Source of the DNA: Candidatus Zixiibacteriota bacterium | GTDB taxonomy: Bacteria; Zixibacteria; MSB-5A5; GN15; FEB-12 | Assembly: GCA_034003725.1 (NCBI GenBank) | Contig: JAVEYB010000008.1 | Location: 121,772 to 185,771, forward strand | DNA length: 64,000 nt | Reading direction: 5' to 3' | In this document: positions 25,808 through 34,568 of the stretch, piece by piece | How the letters are laid out: every line of letters begins with the position of its first letter | Position numbering within the stretch: the first letter of the stretch is position 1 | Program-made: the position numbers and the translations under genes | The notes under the pieces: generated by a model | Seen by the model: the letters and a program-made list of their open reading frames with translations, nothing else | What the model was told of the DNA's origin: nothing | The model's database searches: none

Positions 25808-26088
25808 GAAAAGTCCTCCCTGTGCCCGTGGGGGCGATCATGTGGTGAAGAGCTGTCACCCTTCCGTAAGGCAAGTGGGGTGCCGCGTTCTGGCTGTCGC
25901 ATATGTCGTTGCGAGACAATATATTGACCGAGCGATAGAAATTGCCTGCCGAAAGAAACCGCTTCGATCTATCGGCTGGCTACCATTAGTGATGGGAATT
26001 GCCCCACGTCCGGTCAAACCCCTAAGGCGGACCGTTTTACTGCCGATAATTAGACCAACGGTAACGAGTTATCCAAATAGGAGGTGGC

Positions 26089-28053
26089 ATGCCCCAGTCT
26101 GCAGTCGACTGGCTCGTGGTGTTGTTCTTTCTGACCGCGTTGATCCTCGTCGCGCGGTTCCGCCGCTCCATGAGCGCCGTTGATGCTACCAGCTACACTC
26201 AGATCACGGTGGGGCTCGCTATCCTCAGTCTGGTGGCGCTGGCCCGTTTGTACGCCGGCCTCGGCGCTTTTGAAACCCTGCCGTTTCTTTCCGAACCGTT
26301 GTTCTTCAAGCTGGTCAGCTGGATCGCCATCATCACCGGAATCATGTTCCTGATCAACGGCGTGTCATCGTGGCTGCCGCTGGCCCGGAAACTCGAGGCG
26401 CGGGAAGCGGCCAGTCGCGGTGCGCAAAACCTGATTCGTGAAATCGATCAGTTGATAGCTGTCGAACACCGCATGGACCCGCTGCTGACTAATGTTCTTG
26501 CGCATATGGTGGAAGCGCTGCGGCTCAAAGGCGGCGCGGTGTATACGATCTCATCGACCTTCAGTGAGGCCCGGCTCGTGACGGCTGCCGGCGACATTGA
26601 ATCGTTCCAGCCCCGGCTGCGCGACGCGCACGTGGACCATCACGGCTGGCAGCGGTACGTCGACGGATTCTCGGCCGAATCGTCCGGCATCATTACCGAC
26701 CTGCCGATTACGCTCGGCATGCCCTCGCTGGTGCTGCCGGTCGTCGTCAACGATCGACTTCGCGCCGTGTTCGTCGCCTGGAGCGGCGAGTCAACGAACC
26801 TCACCACCGATGATCGGCTGCAGCTGAAGCTTGTCGCCGATATCCTCGCCCGGCGCATGCGCGAGGAAGTGACCCAGTTGAAAAACCGTTTTCTCACACA
26901 GTGCACCACTCTGCAGGACACCGTGCAGAACCTCATGGATACCAGTGGCGCACGCCCTGAGTCTTTGACCCTGATAGCCCGTTCCCTCGCCGACGTTCTG
27001 CCGATCGATTACCTGTCGCTGGTCCTGATGCATCCCACACGTTCGTTGTGTGACCGCTACAGTGTCGGCGCCGATCACCAGTTGCTGACCTACCGCGGCA
27101 TGCCGTGGCCGGGTCAAAACGAACGATTGGCGCAGGTCATGCTTTCGGCCGGACCGACTACCACCGAGACACACCCGGATCTGCCGTCCGACCTGCCCGC
27201 CGGGTTTGTTCCGTCGGGTCTGCACTCGGTCGCGCTCGCGCCGATTCGGGCGGAGGGACAGCCGGGCGGGTTGCTGGTTCTCGGCGCGGAGCGGCCGCGG
27301 GCGTTCGGACGCCGAACCGCCGCTCTGCTCGCCGCCGTGCTGCCGAGTCTCGCCCAGTTGGTGTACAGCCACGCGCGCCGACAAAGCGACATCACATGGG
27401 AATCCCGGATGTCATGCCTGGTACGCCTGTCACACCATGCAGACCGGCAAACGAATACCGCCGCATGGCTCGATCGCGTGGCGGAGTTCCTCTCCGGCGA
27501 TACCGGCGCCGAAGCCGTTCGCATTTCCGCGTGTGAACCGGGCGGCAGATTTCTGATATCACGGGCGCTTCGTACGTCAAACCTGTCGCCCCACATGGCG
27601 CCCGCGTCGGAATCAATGATTCTGTCGCTCATGCCCGCGCATCAGGAGGCGCTGGCCGAGGAGCGACCACTGCTCCTGACGGATAGCGAACTTATCGCGC
27701 GCTCGTCCGAAGCGGAGCGACAGATTGTATTCAGCGGCGATCTCAGGCAATTGCTGATCGCGCCCGTGATCCTCCGGGGCCGCTCGATCGGCGCCGTCAC
27801 GGTGGCCGACTCACGTTCGAGCGACCTGTTCTCGATACCTGACAGCGCGTTGTCCATGGTAACCGCCGTTACGTGGTTGTTGTCCGGAATCGAGATCAGA
27901 GAATCACGCTCGCAGACGAGCCGGACGATTGATACGTCGTCCGTGTTTGACGACGCGATCCGTCGCTCGCTCACGCGCGCCATGCGCACCTCGGCCCGCG
28001 TCTCGGAAAGCGCCGACGCCGAGCCCGTGCGCGGTATGGAGACAGTCCAGTAA
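26089..28053 (+). CDS. Membrane protein with multiple GAF-like sensor domains and no kinase domain
   Basis: AGGAGG at 26079-26084 precedes the start. Three membrane helices occupy residues about 8-100 (WLVVLFFLTALILVARF, ITVGLAILSLVALARLY, LVSWIAIITGIMFLINGV). The rest of the 654 residues holds three GAF-like domains, seen as the repeated endings LVLPVVVNDRLRAVFVAW, SVALAPIRAEGQPGGLLVLG and LLIAPVILRGRSIGAVTVAD. A short unordered tail follows. There is no HisKA, HATPase, GGDEF or phosphatase domain. Its partner is likely the hybrid kinase encoded 50 bp downstream, so the pair may act as a split sensor. The signal sensed is unknown. Confidence 0.85.
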   Translation: MPQSAVDWLVVLFFLTALILVARFRRSMSAVDATSYTQITVGLAILSLVALARLYAGLGAFETLPFLSEPLFFKLVSWIAIITGIMFLINGVSSWLPLARKLEAREAASRGAQNLIREIDQLIAVEHRMDPLLTNVLAHMVEALRLKGGAVYTISSTFSEARLVTAAGDIESFQPRLRDAHVDHHGWQRYVDGFSAESSGIITDLPITLGMPSLVLPVVVNDRLRAVFVAWSGESTNLTTDDRLQLKLVADILARRMREEVTQLKNRFLTQCTTLQDTVQNLMDTSGARPESLTLIARSLADVLPIDYLSLVLMHPTRSLCDRYSVGADHQLLTYRGMPWPGQNERLAQVMLSAGPTTTETHPDLPSDLPAGFVPSGLHSVALAPIRAEGQPGGLLVLGAERPRAFGRRTAALLAAVLPSLAQLVYSHARRQSDITWESRMSCLVRLSHHADRQTNTAAWLDRVAEFLSGDTGAEAVRISACEPGGRFLISRALRTSNLSPHMAPASESMILSLMPAHQEALAEERPLLLTDSELIARSSEAERQIVFSGDLRQLLIAPVILRGRSIGAVTVADSRSSDLFSIPDSALSMVTAVTWLLSGIEIRESRSQTSRTIDTSSVFDDAIRRSLTRAMRTSARVSESADAEPVRGMETVQ

Positions 28054-28103
28054 CCGACAACCAAGCCCAGACGCAAACGCACCGCGGTGCCGGGAAACAC
28101 GTA

Positions 28104-30260
28104 ATGACTACCGTACATCTCAGTCAACGGATAGAGAACATGGCGCAGTCCTCGCAGACTCTGCAGAGGGCCTGTCACGCCCGGCAGGGTGAGAAGCTGC
28201 GAAGCGTCATAACCCAGATCGACACGCTGTCGCAGCTGCTGCAGAAAATGCACCAGGCTGACTTCGTCGCCATCTTCTACCATAACGAAATCCACCGGGT
28301 CATGCTGCCGGTCGCATACCAGCACTGGGAGAACCGCGACCTCGCCGCTCTGGATCAACTGGAAAGCCGCTGGCTGCGAAGCGCCGACGAGATGGGGATG
28401 ATCGAGCGGAACGAATATACGATCGGCGACGGTACCACCGACGATCCGTTTGCGTCGGCCAACAAATTCCATCGGTGCCTGCAATATCCGATCTTCGCCG
28501 ACGGTCGTTTGCGCGGCATAGTCCTCGTCTACTGGCGCTCGGCATCGGCTCCCGAATCCCAGCAGCCTGCCTATCTGATGAAGTCTCTCATGCAGGTGCT
28601 TTTGGGGTCGATCTCCGTACTCGAGCAGACGCAGTCGATGGACAGCTTTCTCATGCGCCTGTCGTCGATGATCCGGCTTTTCGAGACGCCGCTGGCGGGG
28701 ATACGCATTCCCGAAGCGTTGTCGACAATCGTTGCAAGCGCACACCAGGCGCTGCCCCGTTGTACCGTGGCGCTTGTCGCGTGTTCTCGGGACGAGCGGG
28801 AATACCACGTCAGCCAGGTCGTCGGCCCGGCGGACATTCCCGACTGGCTGAGGGCCAGGTTGGCCGAACGCACCGGAAGCTTGCTCGACGATATACACTC
28901 GAGGAGAGTCCCGTCCCACAACTGGCACGAGATCGAGGTGCAACACGCCCGGGAGTTCGCGAGATATATCGCGATCGAAGTTACCCCGGAGGAAAAGTAC
29001 CGCTCGGCGCTCGTGTTCTGCGCGCACAGCCATCACGACCTGAACGAAGTCGACCTCGAACTGATATCGGTTTTTCGCGTGTTCGCCCGGATCCTCCTGG
29101 TTAATGCGGTCCTGGTGAAAGACCTGACCAAGACAAACGCGCTCATTCGCGAATCCACCGACAAACTTGTCGGTGTCGAATCGGTCGCGGCGCTGGCGGA
29201 CATGACCTCGGGAGTCGCCCACCGGCTGAACAACGTCATAGGCGGGATTATCGGCCGTCTGCAGCTGATGCAGGTGAAATCGACCGATCCGGCCATAACC
29301 GGCCAGCTCAGCCAGGTCGAGGATATGGCAATGGAGGGAGCCCGCACGGTCAAGCGCATTCAGGAGTTCGCGATCTGCGCGCGCGGAGGTGTGCTCGAAC
29401 CCGTATCGCTCAGCTCGATGCTGGCACGGTACCGGGATATTGAATCGCACGACTGGACCGAACTCGCCGCCCGCAAAAACGTCGCGCTCCGCTTCGAAAT
29501 CCCCGATCACCGGGCAGTAGTGGACGCCGCCGCCGATGAGTTGATGGTTATGCTCACCCGACTCGTCGAAAACGCCGTCGAGTTTGCGCCGGAGCAGTCG
29601 GTTGTGACGGTCGGTCTGAGGATCGACGACCATACGTATCGTGTCACCATCAGCGACCGCGGTCCCGGGATTCCGGAGATGATCAGAAAGAAAGTGTTCC
29701 TTCCGTTCTTCTCCACCAAGCCTGACCGAGATTCGGGCATGGGGCTGGCAATTGTCCATAGTATCGCCACTCGTCACGGCGCCACCGTTTCGTTTGAGTC
29801 GGTCCCGCAGGAGGGCACGACTTTTACGGTGACATTTGAACGGACGTCGACGGTCGAGGATACGGGAAAGATTGTCCAGATGTACCAGCCCGACCAGCCG
29901 CTCCGCGTGATGGTGGTTGACGACGACAAACAGCTTCGCGAAGTGCTCCAGGACATGCTTCAACTGGACGGTCACGAGGTGTCGCTCGCGGGTGACGGAC
30001 CCAGCGCATTGGAAGAAATTCATCGCAAGACCTACGACATTCTTATCACGGACCTCGGTATGCCGGGTATGTCCGGGCTGGACCTCGCGGGCTTCGCCCA
30101 CGAAGCGCAGCCGGAGATGAAGATCGCGATGATCACCGGGTGGGGAACACAACTAAACAGCGAAGAGATTGCTTTGCGCGGCATTCTCACGGTTCTGGCG
30201 AAGCCGTTTCATCTCAAAGACATCCGTCATCTCATGCAGGAGCTGACCGCGAAGAGATAG
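28104..30260 (+). CDS. GAF-domain hybrid histidine kinase with C-terminal receiver domain
   Basis: This 718-residue protein appears cytoplasmic. Two GAF-like domains (about 30-170 and 200-345) precede a HisKA domain with H373 (SGVAHRLNNVIGG). The HATPase domain has VENAVEFAPEQ, DRGPGIPEMIRKKVFLPFF and GMGLAIVHSIATRHG. A receiver domain (about 595-715) has acidic DDD, phospho-acceptor D650 (ILITDLGMPGMSGLD) and K in LAKPFHL. It follows the membrane GAF protein by 50 bp. No output regulator lies nearby, so the phosphoryl group may go to an unlinked phosphotransfer protein. Confidence 0.93.
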   Translation: MTTVHLSQRIENMAQSSQTLQRACHARQGEKLRSVITQIDTLSQLLQKMHQADFVAIFYHNEIHRVMLPVAYQHWENRDLAALDQLESRWLRSADEMGMIERNEYTIGDGTTDDPFASANKFHRCLQYPIFADGRLRGIVLVYWRSASAPESQQPAYLMKSLMQVLLGSISVLEQTQSMDSFLMRLSSMIRLFETPLAGIRIPEALSTIVASAHQALPRCTVALVACSRDEREYHVSQVVGPADIPDWLRARLAERTGSLLDDIHSRRVPSHNWHEIEVQHAREFARYIAIEVTPEEKYRSALVFCAHSHHDLNEVDLELISVFRVFARILLVNAVLVKDLTKTNALIRESTDKLVGVESVAALADMTSGVAHRLNNVIGGIIGRLQLMQVKSTDPAITGQLSQVEDMAMEGARTVKRIQEFAICARGGVLEPVSLSSMLARYRDIESHDWTELAARKNVALRFEIPDHRAVVDAAADELMVMLTRLVENAVEFAPEQSVVTVGLRIDDHTYRVTISDRGPGIPEMIRKKVFLPFFSTKPDRDSGMGLAIVHSIATRHGATVSFESVPQEGTTFTVTFERTSTVEDTGKIVQMYQPDQPLRVMVVDDDKQLREVLQDMLQLDGHEVSLAGDGPSALEEIHRKTYDILITDLGMPGMSGLDLAGFAHEAQPEMKIAMITGWGTQLNSEEIALRGILTVLAKPFHLKDIRHLMQELTAKR

Positions 30261-30283
30261 TTCCTTTTTTCACCAAGAACCGG

Positions 30284-30311
30284 TTGCTTTTTGTCCTGAA
30301 CCGCATATATT
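30284..30311 (+). promoter_or_regulatory. Putative sigma-70 promoter of the riboflavin operon
   Basis: TTGCTT (30284-30289) and TATATT (30306-30311) are spaced by 16 bp. The predicted start, about 30318, lies just ahead of the FMN aptamer. The 301-base stretch 30261-30561 therefore holds this promoter, the riboswitch and its terminator. Confidence 0.6.
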
Positions 30312-30324
30312 ATCCCGTGAAAGA

Positions 30325-30445
30325 TATCTTCGGGGTGAGGTGAAATTCCTCAACCGGCGGTAACAGTCCGCGACCCGGTCAGTAACAGACCGGCTGAACC
30401 TGTGCAATCCAGGTACCGACGGTACAGTCCGGATGGGAGAAGATA
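30325..30445 (+). promoter_or_regulatory. FMN riboswitch (RFN element)
   Basis: The aptamer shows the RFN landmarks: closing stem TATCTT/AAGATA, the 5' core CGGGGTGAGGTGAAATTCC, CCGGCGGTAACAGTCCGCGA, and the 3' core CAGTCCGGATGGGAGAAGAT. It precedes ribD and ends about 85 nt before a terminator, so FMN binding is expected to switch the riboflavin operon off by termination. Confidence 0.95.
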
Positions 30446-30529
30446 CGACGGCGGTTGCCAAGCTGCGCCGGTCTGTCTGTCATGGGCGGTCTGGTCGGTA
30501 CAGGTTACCGTGGCAGTCGTTTGCGCCAC

Positions 30530-30560
30530 ACCCCGAGATACGAATATCACGGGGTTTTTT
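30530..30560 (+). terminator. Riboswitch-controlled terminator directly before ribD
   Basis: ACCCCG (30530-30535) and CGGGGT (30550-30555) form the stem, and the T tract (30555-30560) ends one base before the ribD ATG. The only SD-like purine run (GGGG, 30551-30554) is inside the stem, so the hairpin could also block translation. Confidence 0.8.
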
Positions 30561-30561
30561 G

Positions 30562-31665
30562 ATGGCTGCGCAGGCAGACCGGGCATACATGGAGCGCGCG
30601 CTGCAACTCGCGGCGCGGGCGCGCGGGAAGACCTCGCCGAATCCGATGGTGGGCGCCGTCCTCGTGAAGGACGGCAGCGTTATCGGTGAGGGATTCCATC
30701 GCCGCGCCGGTGACGACCACGCGGAGGTTGCGGCGATCAAGTCTGCCGGCAGCGACGCTGCGGGGGCGACATTGTACGTGACGCTCGAGCCGTGCTGCCA
30801 TGTCGGCCGGACCGGCCCGTGCGCGGATGCCGTCATTGCCGCCGGCGTCAGGCGCGTGGTGATCGCGATGCAGGATCCCGATCCGCGGGTGCGCGGTCGG
30901 GGCGCACGAAAGCTGCGTGCAGCCGGCCTCGATGTCACCGTCGGGTTGCTTCGGGAGCAATCCCGCCGCCTCAACGAAACGTTTGTCGCCTTCCACACTC
31001 TCGGGCGACCATTTGTCACCCTGAAAATCGCGCAGTCGCTCGACGGTCGCATTGCCACCGCGATCGGAGACTCGCGCTGGATAACCGGACCCCAATCAAG
31101 GACGCTCGGGCACGCGCTGCGTGCCCAACATGACGGCATCGTGGTCGGCATGGGGACAGTGCGGTCCGACAACCCGTCGCTGACGGTGCGACACGTGCGG
31201 GGACGGAACCCGTTTCGCATCGTCGTGGCGTCACACCTGCGGTTCCCGAAGGCGTGCACGCTGCTGACGAAGAACAACGATCACCGAACCATTATCGCAT
31301 CGACCGAAGACCAGATACAACGCTTCTCACGCCGCTCGCCAAATCACAACCTGACCTACTGGAATGTTCGTGCCGCGCGATCCGGGCTGATCGATTTGAA
31401 GGATCTGCTGTCGGAGGCCGCGGCTTTCGGGTTGCGCTCGGTGCTGGTGGAAGGAGGAGCCTCGCTGGCGACCTCGTTCCTCAAGAGCGGCTTAGTAGAC
31501 AAAGTTGTCGTGATGATGGCCCCGAGAATTATCGGCGACGGGGTGGAGGCGGTCGGTGATTTGGGAATACGTGCGTTGAACCGCGCCGTTGCGCTCGAGC
31601 GCGTGACCGTGACGCGCGCGGGAGACGATGCTGTGATCACCGGGTATGTACGAAAGAGGAAGTAA
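30562..31665 (+). CDS. ribD: Bifunctional pyrimidine deaminase/reductase RibD
   Basis: RibD carries out steps 2 and 3 of riboflavin synthesis. The ATG at 30562 begins AAQADRAYMERALQLAARA. The deaminase domain has NPMVGAVLVKDG, the zinc-site motifs DHAEVAAI and LEPCCHVGRTGPC, and VVIAMQDPDPRV. The NADPH-dependent reductase domain (about 145-365) has FVTLKIAQSLDGRIA, SRWITGP and LVEGGASLATSFL. It is 367 aa. It is first in the operon and controlled by the FMN riboswitch. In-frame codons back to 30433 belong to the leader. Confidence 0.97.
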   Translation: MAAQADRAYMERALQLAARARGKTSPNPMVGAVLVKDGSVIGEGFHRRAGDDHAEVAAIKSAGSDAAGATLYVTLEPCCHVGRTGPCADAVIAAGVRRVVIAMQDPDPRVRGRGARKLRAAGLDVTVGLLREQSRRLNETFVAFHTLGRPFVTLKIAQSLDGRIATAIGDSRWITGPQSRTLGHALRAQHDGIVVGMGTVRSDNPSLTVRHVRGRNPFRIVVASHLRFPKACTLLTKNNDHRTIIASTEDQIQRFSRRSPNHNLTYWNVRAARSGLIDLKDLLSEAAAFGLRSVLVEGGASLATSFLKSGLVDKVVVMMAPRIIGDGVEAVGDLGIRALNRAVALERVTVTRAGDDAVITGYVRKRK

Positions 31666-31668
31666 GCG

Positions 31669-32304
31669 GTGTTTACGGGATTGATAGAGACGGTCGGCGC
31701 GCTTCGCGATCTGCGCGTGCGCGGCAACTACCTGGTTTTTGCGATCGAGTCGTCGCTGCCGACAGGCGAGCTTCGTATTGGCGAATCGATCGCGTGTGAC
31801 GGCGCCTGCCTCACGGTGGTGGAGATCGGCGACAGCGGTTTCACGGTGGAAGCGTCGCAGGAGACCGTCGCGAGGACGATCGCCGGAGCGTATGCGCCCG
31901 GTTCGCTCATCAATCTGGAACGGGCGCTGCAGGTCGGCAGTCGTCTCGGCGGCCACATGGTGTCGGGCCACGTGGACGACACGGGCACCGTGGAATATTT
32001 GCGGCCGGTTGGGGAATCCCTCGAGTTGGCCCTGCGCTTCGATCCCGAATTTGACCCGCTCGTGATCGAAAAAGGATCGATTGCGATTAATGGCGTTTCA
32101 CTCACCGTCAACCAGACTCGTTCCGGCCGGCTCTCCGTCAATCTTATTCCGCATACGGCCGACGCCACGACGCTGCGCGACCTGACTCCGGGGCGGCGCG
32201 TGAATCTTGAATTCGATCTGATCGGCAAGTACGTGTTGAAAGCGGCCGGGCATACAGGGAAAAAAGGATTAACGATAGACAAACTGTTGGAAAGTGGGTG
32301 GTAA
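31669..32304 (+). CDS. ribE: Riboflavin synthase, alpha subunit (RibE)
   Basis: This enzyme dismutates two lumazines to riboflavin. It has a GTG start at 31669, giving FTGLIETVG, with GAGGAAG upstream. The two homologous lumazine-binding halves are visible: the first ends [18 protein letters not shown], and the second has [14 protein letters not shown] and [12 protein letters not shown]. At 211 residues it has the normal length. It is 3 bp downstream of ribD and its 3' end is nearly adjacent to ribBA. Confidence 0.97.
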   Translation: MFTGLIETVGALRDLRVRGNYLVFAIESSLPTGELRIGESIACDGACLTVVEIGDSGFTVEASQETVARTIAGAYAPGSLINLERALQVGSRLGGHMVSGHVDDTGTVEYLRPVGESLELALRFDPEFDPLVIEKGSIAINGVSLTVNQTRSGRLSVNLIPHTADATTLRDLTPGRRVNLEFDLIGKYVLKAAGHTGKKGLTIDKLLESGW

Positions 32305-32306
32305 TC

Positions 32307-33527
32307 ATGACTGACGACGTGCAGTTTAATACCATACCGGAAGCGATCGAAGACATCCGCCAGGGCAGGATGATCATCGTGGTTGACGACGAAGATCGGG
32401 AGAACGAGGGCGATCTGGTCATGGCCGCGGAGAAAATCACGCCCGAAGCGGTCAATTTCATGACCACACACGGCCGCGGGCTGGTCTGTGTGCCGTTGAC
32501 GACGAAACGCCTGCTGGAGCTGGACCTCAACCCGATGGTCAACAACAACACCGCACGGCTCGGGACGCGCTTTACGGTGTCGGTCGATGCGTTTGAAGGC
32601 ACAACCACGGGGATCTCGGCGCACGATCGCGCGGTGACGATCTCCCGACTGGTCGACCCGGAGACGAAGCCCTCGGATTTGGGGCGTCCCGGCCACATCT
32701 TTCCGCTGCAGGCGGTCGACGGCGGCGTGCTTCGCAGAGCCGGGCACACGGAAGCCTCGGTCGACCTCGCGCGCCTCGCCGGGCTCGCGCCGGCCGGCGT
32801 CCTCTGCGAGATCATGGCGGAAGACGGTACGATGGCTCGTGTCCCCACGCTGATGCAAATGGCCCGGCAGTTCGGACTGAAAATCATCACCGTCCACGAA
32901 TTAATCAAATACCGAAACCACCAGGAGAAACTGGTCAGCCGTGTGACGACAACCGACCTGCCGACCGAGTTTGGCGATTTCGTGCTGCACCTGTACCACT
33001 CCGAAGTCGACAACCATCATCATCTCGCGCTCGTGAAAGGCGACCTGAAGGGCGCCCACGACGTGCTGGTGCGCGTGCACTCGAGTTGTCTGACCGGCGA
33101 TGTTTTCGGTTCGTGTCGGTGCGATTGCGGCGGCCAGCTCCACACCGCCATGCGGATGGTGCAGCGCGAGGGCAAGGGCGTCGTGCTGTACATGCGACAG
33201 GAAGGCCGCGGAATCGGGCTCGCGAACAAGCTGCTCGCGTACGCGCTGCAGGATCGTGGCCGGGACACCGTCGAGGCGAATGTCGAGCTTGGTTTCAAGC
33301 CGGATCTTCGCGATTATGGTATCGGAGCGCAGATTCTGGTGGATCTGGGCTTGACGTCGATTCGCCTGCTCACCAACAACCCCCGCAAGGTGATCGGACT
33401 CGATGGGTACGGCCTGACCATTACCGAGCGGGTGCCGCTGGAGCTGCCGGCGACGCCGTACAATCATCGTTACCTGGAAACAAAACGCGACAAGCTCGGC
33501 CACATGCTCGAGCTGAAAGGGATATAG
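32307..33527 (+). CDS. ribBA: Bifunctional 3,4-dihydroxy-2-butanone-4-phosphate synthase / GTP cyclohydrolase II
   Basis: The two committed steps of riboflavin synthesis are fused here. The RibB half (1 to about 200) has [29 protein letters not shown], and [20 protein letters not shown] (residues split around 130-150). The RibA half has the zinc cysteines in [20 protein letters not shown], then [20 protein letters not shown] and [18 protein letters not shown]. It is 406 aa from the ATG at 32307, which follows the ribE stop by 2 bp. Confidence 0.97.
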   Translation: MTDDVQFNTIPEAIEDIRQGRMIIVVDDEDRENEGDLVMAAEKITPEAVNFMTTHGRGLVCVPLTTKRLLELDLNPMVNNNTARLGTRFTVSVDAFEGTTTGISAHDRAVTISRLVDPETKPSDLGRPGHIFPLQAVDGGVLRRAGHTEASVDLARLAGLAPAGVLCEIMAEDGTMARVPTLMQMARQFGLKIITVHELIKYRNHQEKLVSRVTTTDLPTEFGDFVLHLYHSEVDNHHHLALVKGDLKGAHDVLVRVHSSCLTGDVFGSCRCDCGGQLHTAMRMVQREGKGVVLYMRQEGRGIGLANKLLAYALQDRGRDTVEANVELGFKPDLRDYGIGAQILVDLGLTSIRLLTNNPRKVIGLDGYGLTITERVPLELPATPYNHRYLETKRDKLGHMLELKGI

Positions 33528-33533
33528 GCGACT

Positions 33534-34004
33534 ATGGCTGTCAAACGATTTGAAGGCTCGCTGAAAGCTGACGGCGTCCGCTTCGGCATCGTCGTCAGTC
33601 GATTCAACAATTTTCTCACGGACAAGCTCGTGGAGGGCGCTCTGGACTGCATCAAGCGGCACGGCGGCGCCGAATCGGATGTGTCGGTTGCATGTGTTCC
33701 GGGGGCGTTCGAGATACCGTACGCGGCCGCCAAAATGGTCAAATCGGGTCGGTACGATTCGGTCATCTGTCTCGGCGCGCTGATCAGGGGACACACGCCG
33801 CACTTCGACTACATCGCCAACGAGGCCACCAAGGGCGTCGCGAAACTGGCGTTGGATTCGGGCCTGCCGGTCATTTATGGCCTGATCACCGCCGATACGC
33901 TCGAACAGGCGATCGAACGCGCCGGCACCAAGGCCGGCAACAAGGGATGGCAGGCCGCCGAGGCCGCTATCGAAATGGTCAGCCTCTACAAGGCGATGGC
34001 GTAA
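33534..34004 (+). CDS. ribH: 6,7-dimethyl-8-ribityllumazine synthase (RibH)
   Basis: RibH joins the RibA/D branch product to dihydroxybutanone phosphate. The 156-residue protein has the family landmarks: [20 protein letters not shown], the [11 protein letters not shown] loop, [20 protein letters not shown] with catalytic His, and [19 protein letters not shown]. It lies 6 bp after ribBA. Confidence 0.97.
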   Translation: MAVKRFEGSLKADGVRFGIVVSRFNNFLTDKLVEGALDCIKRHGGAESDVSVACVPGAFEIPYAAAKMVKSGRYDSVICLGALIRGHTPHFDYIANEATKGVAKLALDSGLPVIYGLITADTLEQAIERAGTKAGNKGWQAAEAAIEMVSLYKAMA

Positions 34005-34007
34005 CCC

Positions 34008-34439
34008 ATGGGAGACTCATCCCGCCATGCCGCCCGCGAATTCGTCCTGCAGGCCATGTACGCGTCGGAAATCGGCGACGCCGACGCGTTCGAAAACCTC
34101 GAACGTCTGATCGAGGCATCGACACTGCACGCGAAACACGCCGAGTTCGCCCGCGGACTGCTCAAGGCCGCGCTCGATAACAGCCGCGACGCCGACGGGA
34201 TTATCGAATCGCTGGCCGAGCACTGGCAACTCGAACGAATCGCAACTGTCGACCGGCTTATCCTCCGGCTCGCCATAACCGAACTCAAGGTGCTGCCGGA
34301 CGTACCCGTGAAGGTTGTACTGAACGAGGCGATTGAACTGGCGAAGACCTTTTCCACCGCACAATCATCGGCGTTTGTGAACGGAATTCTCGACCAGTAC
34401 GTCAAACAAAGCGAAGGAGCAACGGGACACACCGAATAA
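34008..34439 (+). CDS. nusB: Transcription antitermination factor NusB
   Basis: NusB with S10 promotes antitermination, chiefly on rRNA operons. The 143-residue helical protein has the family pattern SSRHAAREFVLQAMYASEIG, WQLERIATVDRLILRLAITE, and PVKVVLNEAIELAKTFSTAQ followed by FVNGILDQ. It starts 3 bp after ribH; ribH-nusB linkage is very common. It is the last gene of the riboflavin operon and so also lies under the FMN riboswitch. Confidence 0.96.
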   Translation: MGDSSRHAAREFVLQAMYASEIGDADAFENLERLIEASTLHAKHAEFARGLLKAALDNSRDADGIIESLAEHWQLERIATVDRLILRLAITELKVLPDVPVKVVLNEAIELAKTFSTAQSSAFVNGILDQYVKQSEGATGHTE

Positions 34440-34468
34440 GACGGTCCGGCGCCGTACGCAATTCAAAC

Positions 34469-34496
34469 TGGACAGGGCCAACCGATCCGTTATATT
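34469..34496 (+). promoter_or_regulatory. Putative sigma-70 promoter of the DUF2723 glycosylation operon
   Basis: TGGACA (34469-34474) and TATATT (34491-34496) are 16 bp apart. It lies 72 bp upstream of the predicted GTG start and 30 bp beyond nusB. Confidence 0.5.
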
Positions 34497-34568
34497 TGCT
34501 GCTTACCGTGTCAGGGTGCGCGTTTCACGACCGGCCCTGAGCCGTCGGGCGGTCCCCGTGTATAAGCA

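Noticed and set aside
25806..26183. A 125-codon plus-strand frame in the gap before the GAF membrane protein
   Set aside because: It overlaps the well-supported start at 26089 in another frame and has no SD or recognisable sequence.
27642..30152. An 836-codon open frame on the minus strand
   Set aside because: It lies opposite the two GAF genes, is full of His/Arg/Asp-rich sequence without motifs, and arises from codon bias in GC-rich DNA. The plus-strand genes have clear domains.
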